DNA from: Cephalotrichum gorgonifer | Taxonomy: Eukaryota; Ascomycota; Sordariomycetes; Microascales; Microascaceae | DNA length: 64,000 nucleotides | NCBI GenBank assembly: GCA_900312665.1 | Contig: ONZQ02000004.1 | Coordinates: forward strand, 124,001 to 188,000 | Reading direction: 5' to 3' | Part shown: piece after piece, positions 58,240 to 64,000 of the stretch | How the letters are laid out: every line of letters begins with the position of its first letter | How positions within the stretch are numbered: position 1 is the stretch's first letter | The notes under the pieces: model-generated | The model's input: only the letters and a program-made list of their open reading frames with translations | Told to the model about the DNA's origin: nothing | Database searches by the model: none | Position numbers and translations under genes: made by a program

Positions 58240-58418
58240 GCCCCGGCGGAGGGTGTGTGGTGGGTTAATGCTACACTAACAGATGTGAGGTTTTTCGGCC
58301 TTTACCCACTACAAGGCCCCGGCGCGCAAATACAGCTGGTTGGCGGTGGGTCTCCACCTCCGATACTGGTATCTTATACAGCCGGCTTGGTAGCAACCGA
58401 AGTCGCCTCATTAGACAC

Positions 58419-58453
58419 GCCAAGACAATGCCAAGGCTTGGCATTGTCTTGGC
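58419..58453. promoter_or_regulatory. 35-bp palindrome with four PacC-type sites
   Basis: A perfect 17-nt arm GCCAAGACAATGCCAAG at 58419-58435, one spacer G, and its exact reverse complement at 58437-58453. Each arm holds two GCCAAG hexamers 11 bp apart. The site lies about 900 bp upstream of the pacC start codon. Confidence 0.8.
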
Positions 58454-60457
58454 ATGACCACTAGCCTTGGATGACTGGGGCTGTGGAGACACCCCTGCTC
58501 GATTGGTGGTGCCCCCTCTTGCGATCCCCGTCTCTTCCGTCACGCCAACGGCCCTCTGGGGGGGCGTATACGGGTATTTGTACTCGTAGTACTTCGCAAT
58601 ATGCGTGCGGGCAGGAAGGTAGAACAAACAAGGAGTACAAGTACATGGTGGAAGTGATTAATCCCCCCCTAGTCAGCTGACGCGAAACAGCAGATCTTAG
58701 AGGCGAAACTACGGAATCAGGTGACTGGGGGGCGGGAGGTGGAAGGAGGAGCTCACGAGCTTAGTTAGCCCTCCGTAATACCCACAGTTGGCAGTTGGGA
58801 AGGGGGCGGGGGGGAGGGCGGCGGGGGAAGGGGCAATGCGAAGGGGGGTGTATACTCGTACTAGTTACTCATCGATGGAAAGGGAGGGAGTTTGGAAGGC
58901 ATTACAAATCCTGGTACAGAGTTACAAAGTGGCATTTCTTTCGGTGGTCGCGGAGGTAGGGCGTTATGGCCAATGTATGCCCGATGATCTCGAGGGGTCC
59001 ACGTGCGGCAGCCAAGCATTTCACCTGCACTTGCACTTGCCAATACGGGACCACATCCATCGGGCACAGCATATTAATACTACATACCGCACACCACACA
59101 CACCACACATCTGCCTGCCACCCCTGCACACCCTTGAGATTCGAGATAATAGACTCTGTTCCGTTACCCCCTTGGGACAAGCCCCGCAAAGCTTGGGAGC
59201 CAGGGTCCGCGCGTCCTCTCCCCACCCTGGGCCTCATCTGTCTCCGCAGCCAAGACCCTTCTCCCGCTCACCCCTCGCCAAGACTCTTGGCGTTGCTTCT
59301 TCCAACACGGCTGTGCACGCGTCGCCAAGCTTTTTTTCTTCTTCCCGCCAATCTGGTATTATGAGATCGGATATCGAAAGGACGCCGGGCGGGAGGAGAG
59401 ATGGATGATGCGAACCATGATACTCGTGCGAGGTGCAAGCCCTCGTATGAGTACAAAGGTATCTTGTCCATGTCCCGTTTTTTTACCCACCAAAAAAAAT
59501 TAAACATCTTCATATCGTATATTAGTACGGGTGGTGATACGATACCATAGCCCCATCCTAGCTTCCCAACCCCAGAAACGGGATGGATGAAGGAGGGAAG
59601 GGGGAATTAAGGTTATTGTATATCTGCCGCCCCCGATTTCAGATCAGCGAGGCGCAGCATCTTGGGACTGCAGCAAGAGTAGGTTACTTCCCCGTGGCTT
59701 GACCTCTCGAGTGCGGTGATCCGACGGGGACTGGCGGAGATGAAAAGGGAATTATCCCGAAAATTTGATGGGCAGGTTGAGATTCCCGTCTGGGTGGTCC
59801 CCGGCCCGCCTTGTCGACTAGTCTGATTTATCTATGCCACGTGCAATATGCAAGCGTGGGCCCCCCTTTCATTCTTCGTCATGCTCTCCATCGCCATCTT
59901 CATATTTGCACTCTTACCACCAATAGTGCAGACATCGTAATTAGCACACTCGTTCTCCAGACGGTCAGGCCTGCCATTCCACCCCATACGTTCTCAAAGT
60001 TACGAGTACTCGTCCGTCACGCCCCCTCAATTCAACTCCGCGCACAGCCAAGCCATTATCTTATCACCCATGAGCTTGAACAGACCCTCCTCCTGTCCGC
60101 CAAGCCTTGGCCCTATAGCTTGATTGCGGGAGAGCGAATCCTCCGTAATATTAGGGTTCCCCCCGCCCCATTGCACCAGATCGAGGTGAATGTCGTACAG
60201 ATAAGGCAGGAACCAGAACCTGCCACTTAGTAAAAAGCAGGTTTGTCCTTTCCGCCCTGGCTGATAAGCCCCCGCCCCCGACCCTCCGTCAATCGTCACC
60301 ATGCTCGGCCAAGCATAGCCAAGACGGGACACCAGTTCTCGTGAAGTCTAGTGGCCCAGGATGCTCGCAAAGAGAGGAACGTAATATGCACCCGCAAGAT
60401 TTAGGCGTACCACCAACGCGCGAATCCCGACTATGCTAGATATCGAGACACTAAGAT

Positions 60458-60458
<1 letters not shown>

Positions 60459-60507
<49 letters not shown>

Positions 60508-60510
60508 TGT
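60459..60510 (+). repeat. (CT)16(GT)10 compound microsatellite
   Basis: Sixteen CT units directly followed by ten GT units. Confidence 0.9.
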
Positions 60511-60967
60511 CCGTCTTAAGGGGATGAAGTGAAGAGACGGAAAGAGATATGGCCAGGAACAGTCGTGCCGTCTTAGTACGTAGCACCAGTAACCCATCTT
60601 CTGTGGTAGGCCCCCCGGACAGACCAGCCTAGACGGGGTGTGAGACGAGGGGAGCCTTTACACATATGACTTACCAAATTTCCCCTACGCTCCAGCGTGC
60701 TCTGCCTAGATTATATGAAGGCAGTGAGGGCGGGGGATGATCGACTTGACAAGTCGACTAACCCTGCATAAGTTAATTTCCAAGCAAGGTAATCGTCAGC
60801 CAGCATTGCTGGTCGATTCCACCTCTCTGTGGAATATCTCCCTGTATAAATGTGTATCGCTAGTTATCCAGGAGGCGACTCGAGCCGATCTTCTTCCACC
60901 TGTTCCGATAACCTCGTCTAATTTTGGGCTAAAACCAACGCGCGTGGCTGTAGTACCGCCTCCCCTT

Positions 60968-62596
60968 TCATCCACCCCTCCGCTCTATCTCCGCCTCTTC
61001 CTGACACCGCTTGCACATACACCACCCCCCGAGACTCCCCTCTGCCCACTCCCTCCTATCCTGCACCGGAAGCCTGACATCACAATAATGATTCAGAATT
61101 TCTTCCCCCTTCTTAACGCCACCTTCGCCCCCGCCCACAATCTTCTTCTCCACAGCCTGCAGAGTCATCCGCCCGCCCCAGTCCCACGTAACGTTTGGGT
61201 TGCAATCGTGGTTCGCCAGGCACCAGAACGGATGTACGGCCGCAACCTCCGGCCGGCCGTCGCGGGGGTTCTTCCTCGCGGAGGCGGTGCCGCGGAATTT
61301 GGAGTAGAGCGTGTTGAGGACCCAAATGTCGCTGCTCTCCAGGTCGTCGTATATGTCGACGTCCATCTTTTCCAGGAAGTGCAACGGCATCTTGACGTTG
61401 TATTCAAAGCTGAAAGGGAGAGTCCACTCGGGAGGTGGAGGTGTCCCTCGGTCTGCGCTGGGACGTGGAGAGGCAACAGGAGTAAAGTCGCCCCAGATGT
61501 ACCTTACCTCCATGATGTCGAGGGGATGCACCTCTTGGTGCGTTGACATTGCGAGAACTCGGGCGAGCAGCAGGAAGTGTAGCCTCTCATCCGCATCTTT
61601 GTGGTCCGGGTCCTTGGCAATAGTATCGACATCCTTCTCGCAGAGTGCCGGGTGATACTTCTCCTGAGCTTGGTCAAAGCAGAACTGGCTGCAGAAGATG
61701 GTATCATAGCACTCAGGGCAACTGACCGAGTTCCCTTCTCCGTCTCCCAGCCGGGGCAGTTCCGCACCACATGCGTCGCACAGCATGTCTTTGAATCGAT
61801 TGTTTGCCGTAAGAAGGGTGTATTCCCGCAGAACAGCCTCGCCCGGGCCTATGTCCTCGGTTGCAAATAGACCAAGCTGGAGACAGGTCGACGCCTCGGC
61901 CGACTCATCGTTCGTTTTCGTCCCATCTCCTAGTACCGGTAGCTCTGTGGCCTTGACCACGCATTTCGGCGCCATATCCCGTAGCTTCAGGTTCAGGAAA
62001 CCCAGTGTTTCGTCGGAGTACCTGTCGGGCTCATGCGCGTTCCACGGGTAGACCTCGCGGCGAGCAAGACCCGAGTCGGGCAATTGATCACCAGAAACAT
62101 CATCCCTCTTAAGCCTGGCACGGCCACCGTCTAATATCTGCTCGCTCATCTCCTTCAATACCGCGTTTTCCGGGTCCACTCCGAGTCCCTGTTCGCAGAA
62201 GCCGAAAGCACTCTTCAGACATCCGACGAGATAGAGGCTGGTCGCCAGGATCTGGAAGGACTTCAGAGACGCGGCCTTCGCGAGGTCTTCTATGGAGGGC
62301 CCTCCCTCCTGCTGTAAACCCGAGAAGGCGGCTGTGGCCAGCTCATGGTACTCGGCGGAGTCATCCCTAGCGTCGTCCGAGAGGAGGAGCGCACGATAGG
62401 CATCTCCGGAAGCGAGATCTGGATAGTCGAGGGCCAGATAAACTGACGCGCGGTCAAGATAAAGTTGGGCGTTATACGGGTCCTCCAACAGGGCTGCAGT
62501 AAGAGCCTCGCGCTGGGCAAGAAGGTCGTCGGGCTGGATGTCCAGTCCCGTTTCTATTACCATCTCGGCGGTGCTGTGTTTTTTCCCTGTGCTCAT
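60968..62596 (-). CDS. TPR and SET domain protein (SMYD-like)
   Basis: Intronless, 542 aa from the ATG at 62596 (MSTGKKHSTAEM); the frame is open a little further but has no upstream ATG. The N-terminal part (about 20-150) is helical and TPR-like (ALLEDPYNAQLYLDRASVYL, DYPDLASGDAYRALLLSDDA). A split SET domain follows: LGLFATEDIGPGEAVLREYT, then a Cys-rich MYND-type insert (CDACGAELP, CPECYDTIFCSQFCFDQAQE), then the core NHDCNPN at 462-468, GEEILNHYCD at 497-506 and post-SET Cys in CMCKRC (526-531). These are the S-adenosylmethionine-binding and catalytic motifs of lysine methyltransferases of the SMYD/SET5 group, so it is probably active on histone or non-histone proteins; the substrate is unknown. 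Cytosolic or nuclear, no signal peptide. Confidence 0.88.
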   Translation of the reverse strand: MSTGKKHSTAEMVIETGLDIQPDDLLAQREALTAALLEDPYNAQLYLDRASVYLALDYPDLASGDAYRALLLSDDARDDSAEYHELATAAFSGLQQEGGPSIEDLAKAASLKSFQILATSLYLVGCLKSAFGFCEQGLGVDPENAVLKEMSEQILDGGRARLKRDDVSGDQLPDSGLARREVYPWNAHEPDRYSDETLGFLNLKLRDMAPKCVVKATELPVLGDGTKTNDESAEASTCLQLGLFATEDIGPGEAVLREYTLLTANNRFKDMLCDACGAELPRLGDGEGNSVSCPECYDTIFCSQFCFDQAQEKYHPALCEKDVDTIAKDPDHKDADERLHFLLLARVLAMSTHQEVHPLDIMEVRYIWGDFTPVASPRPSADRGTPPPPEWTLPFSFEYNVKMPLHFLEKMDVDIYDDLESSDIWVLNTLYSKFRGTASARKNPRDGRPEVAAVHPFWCLANHDCNPNVTWDWGGRMTLQAVEKKIVGGGEGGVKKGEEILNHYCDVRLPVQDRREWAEGSLGGWCMCKRCQEEAEIERRGG

Positions 62597-64000
62597 ACTA
62601 TACTCGTACAAGTCTCCAAGGGCCCTCCGACTACAGAGCAAGCCTTACAGGATGCGCCCAAGATGAAATTGTCTGGATGTTTGCACTGCTTGCTCCTAGG
62701 ACCTTGGGCGCAGTGTTGCTATAGGTTCTCGTCGAAAATATGTTAGGGCACCCTGGTTTTCACGCCAAGTGCCTATACACCCATATTACCCCTCCAAACC
62801 CAAGAGGGAAGGTGGGGTGTCCTTGGTACGATGTGCTCCAGTAGGAAGATTATGTAAGCTAGAGTGAGACAGCGCCGACCACGGAAGGTTCTGTTGCTGG
62901 CCTGGTTGCACCTTCCTAGGAGGAGCTCGGGCGTACTTGCAACGATGCTTTCCTTCCTTCCTTCCCTTGGTTGTGAGCCCCCCCTCCCTTTCAGACAACA
63001 ACAAGGAAATTGCGACACTACCTCCTTGCCTGTGTCCGGGGTTCGCGACTCTGTTACATGGGTTCGTGTATGAGTACCTTGGTTGCGCCTGCTTAGCCCA
63101 ACCCCGCGGAGCTGCTGGTGCAAGGCACGAGGCAGGCGCTCCTGGATGATTCCCGGTGTGATACGAGCGAGAGAAGTCTGACGTGTAAATGCATCATCGC
63201 AACTCGACTCTTTGTACTTTCCGCCACTTGGAAAACGATATAACAGACAGGAAGGAAGCAGGCGCGTCCCTCAGCTCTCCATGGGGCATGGGGCGGCACC
63301 TCCTTCTCGGAAGACTGCCAGCGCACTTTTGCGAGAGGAATGGGCAGCCTATCAAACTCGCTCCTTCGTAAGCTCAAGTGTCTCACAACATGTGGAAGTA
63401 CTAGGCAACGACGGGACCAGTAACAAGCGGGGACACTGACGGGTTGGATGGAGCCTTATCTTGTGAGCCGTCAGAACAAACGTCATCCTTCGGGCCAACG
63501 TGAAAGCGCGGACGGGAGCTCTGGACAAGCTGGTACCTACTAGGTTTTAAGGCCAGGGATGTCTGCCTGCCTAACATGACGATGTCGGCCTCCATCCCCG
63601 TACCGTACTCGTATGACGAGAAGGTTCGCCCTTTCGGCCATCCTCTCTGCTTCTTTCATCTCGTACCAGAGTACCGGGCCCCATCAAATATCCAAGGGAA
63701 AACTAGTTGTCCTTGGGCTAGCCCTCCCCATCTCATTCATGGTTCTCGTACTATCCGCCGCCCCACCTTTAATACTCCCGTCAACCGTTTCCACTTCCTT
63801 CCAAGGACCAACCCCAAGCTAAGGATCTGCTCCCGCTCCCGTCTCCGTCTCCAGCCAGCTTCCTCATCTTCCACGGGTACGGGTACGAGTTACGAATAGG
63901 AGATCAGCGCACAAATACGAGTACTTACTGTTCAATTCGATACCGTTCTAGAAATATCGATTCCCGCCCCTACTCCCGACCTCCCCCCCCCGCCGACAGC
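62597..64000. other. Intergenic to window end
   Basis: 1.4 kb including the promoter of the SET gene; GTACAAGT lies at about 62606. A 69-codon ATG frame at 63613-63822 (+) encodes a hydrophobic stretch (VVLGLALPISFMVLVLSAAP) but has no other support. Nothing else is seen. Confidence 0.4.

Larger units (their letters stand above)
57521..60967 (-). promoter_or_regulatory. pacC upstream region rich in PacC sites
   Basis: 3.4 kb between the pacC start and the 3' end of the SET gene, so the only promoter expected here is that of pacC. By eye it carries at least 20 GCCARG or complementary hexamers: 58212, 58223, 58234, 58419, 58430, 58437, 58448, 59011, 59199, 59249, 59277, 59286, 59324, 60047, 60099, 60106, 60256, 60308, 60318, 60552. 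Chance expectation is about 3-4 at equal base frequency. GCCARG is the consensus bound by Aspergillus PacC. No gene is seen in the region. Confidence 0.7.

Noticed and set aside
63613..63822. 69-codon hydrophobic frame near the window end
   Set aside because: Only a hydrophobic stretch supports it; no family, no splice sites, several alternative frames nearby.
1..64000. CRISPR array, operon or prokaryotic features
   Set aside because: The DNA is clearly fungal nuclear; the repeats are microsatellites and dispersed decamers without regular spacers.

Overview
The window is nuclear DNA from a filamentous ascomycete (Pezizomycotina, most likely a Sordariomycete). The reasons are GC-rich intron-containing genes with short (about 50-120 nt) GTRNGT...CTRAY...AG introns, ascomycete-specific families (PacC, Stb3/Sin3-binding, DUF3602, DUF8021, Gfd2/YDR514C nuclease) and long low-complexity intergenic DNA. 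The species cannot be named from the sequence. I rebuilt exon structures by hand. Each spliced model below keeps one open frame to a stop, but none has transcript support.

Layout. 0.6-7.6 kb: a secreted DUF8021 protein, a Dus1 tRNA-dihydrouridine synthase, the spliceosome factor Cwc22 and the small dolichol-phosphate-mannose synthase subunit Dpm2. 8.3-11.7 kb: a BCAS3-type WD40 protein. 15.3-20 kb: a long ING/PHD chromatin protein and a bactofilin-like beta-helix protein. 22.6-27.3 kb: an unrecognised multi-pass membrane protein and a single-finger C2H2 protein. 27.3-32.5 kb: a 5.2-kb stretch with no credible gene. 32.5-48.1 kb is a compact block: DUF3602 protein, Rlp24, Ku80, DEDDh nuclease, Pam18/Tim14, TMEM205-like protein, HAD phosphatase, DUF1295 membrane protein and DNA topoisomerase III. 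48-52 kb: intergenic. 52 kb: Stb3-like protein. 55.5-57.5 kb: the pH regulator PacC, preceded by 3.4 kb of upstream DNA. 61-62.6 kb: a TPR/SET-domain protein. The rest is intergenic.

Most genes are housekeeping and independently regulated, as is usual in fungi. Divergent pairs that must share promoters are Cwc22/Dpm2, Rlp24/Ku80, Pam18/TMEM205-like and DUF1295/Top3. Ku80 and the DEDDh nuclease converge tail to tail 118 bp apart.

The strongest unexplained signals are: (i) at least 20 PacC-type GCCARG hexamers in the PacC upstream DNA, including a 35-bp perfect-arm palindrome carrying four sites and a 28-bp run of three, all stepped by 11 bp; (ii) a stop-free, AUG-less leader in frame with Dus1 that reads as a mitochondrial presequence and has a CTG in good context; (iii) a recurrent intergenic decamer GTACTTGTAC; (iv) a fungal bactofilin-like gene; (v) coding first exons of 3 and 5 nt in Dpm2 and Rlp24. 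I saw no tRNA, rRNA, transposon or CRISPR array.
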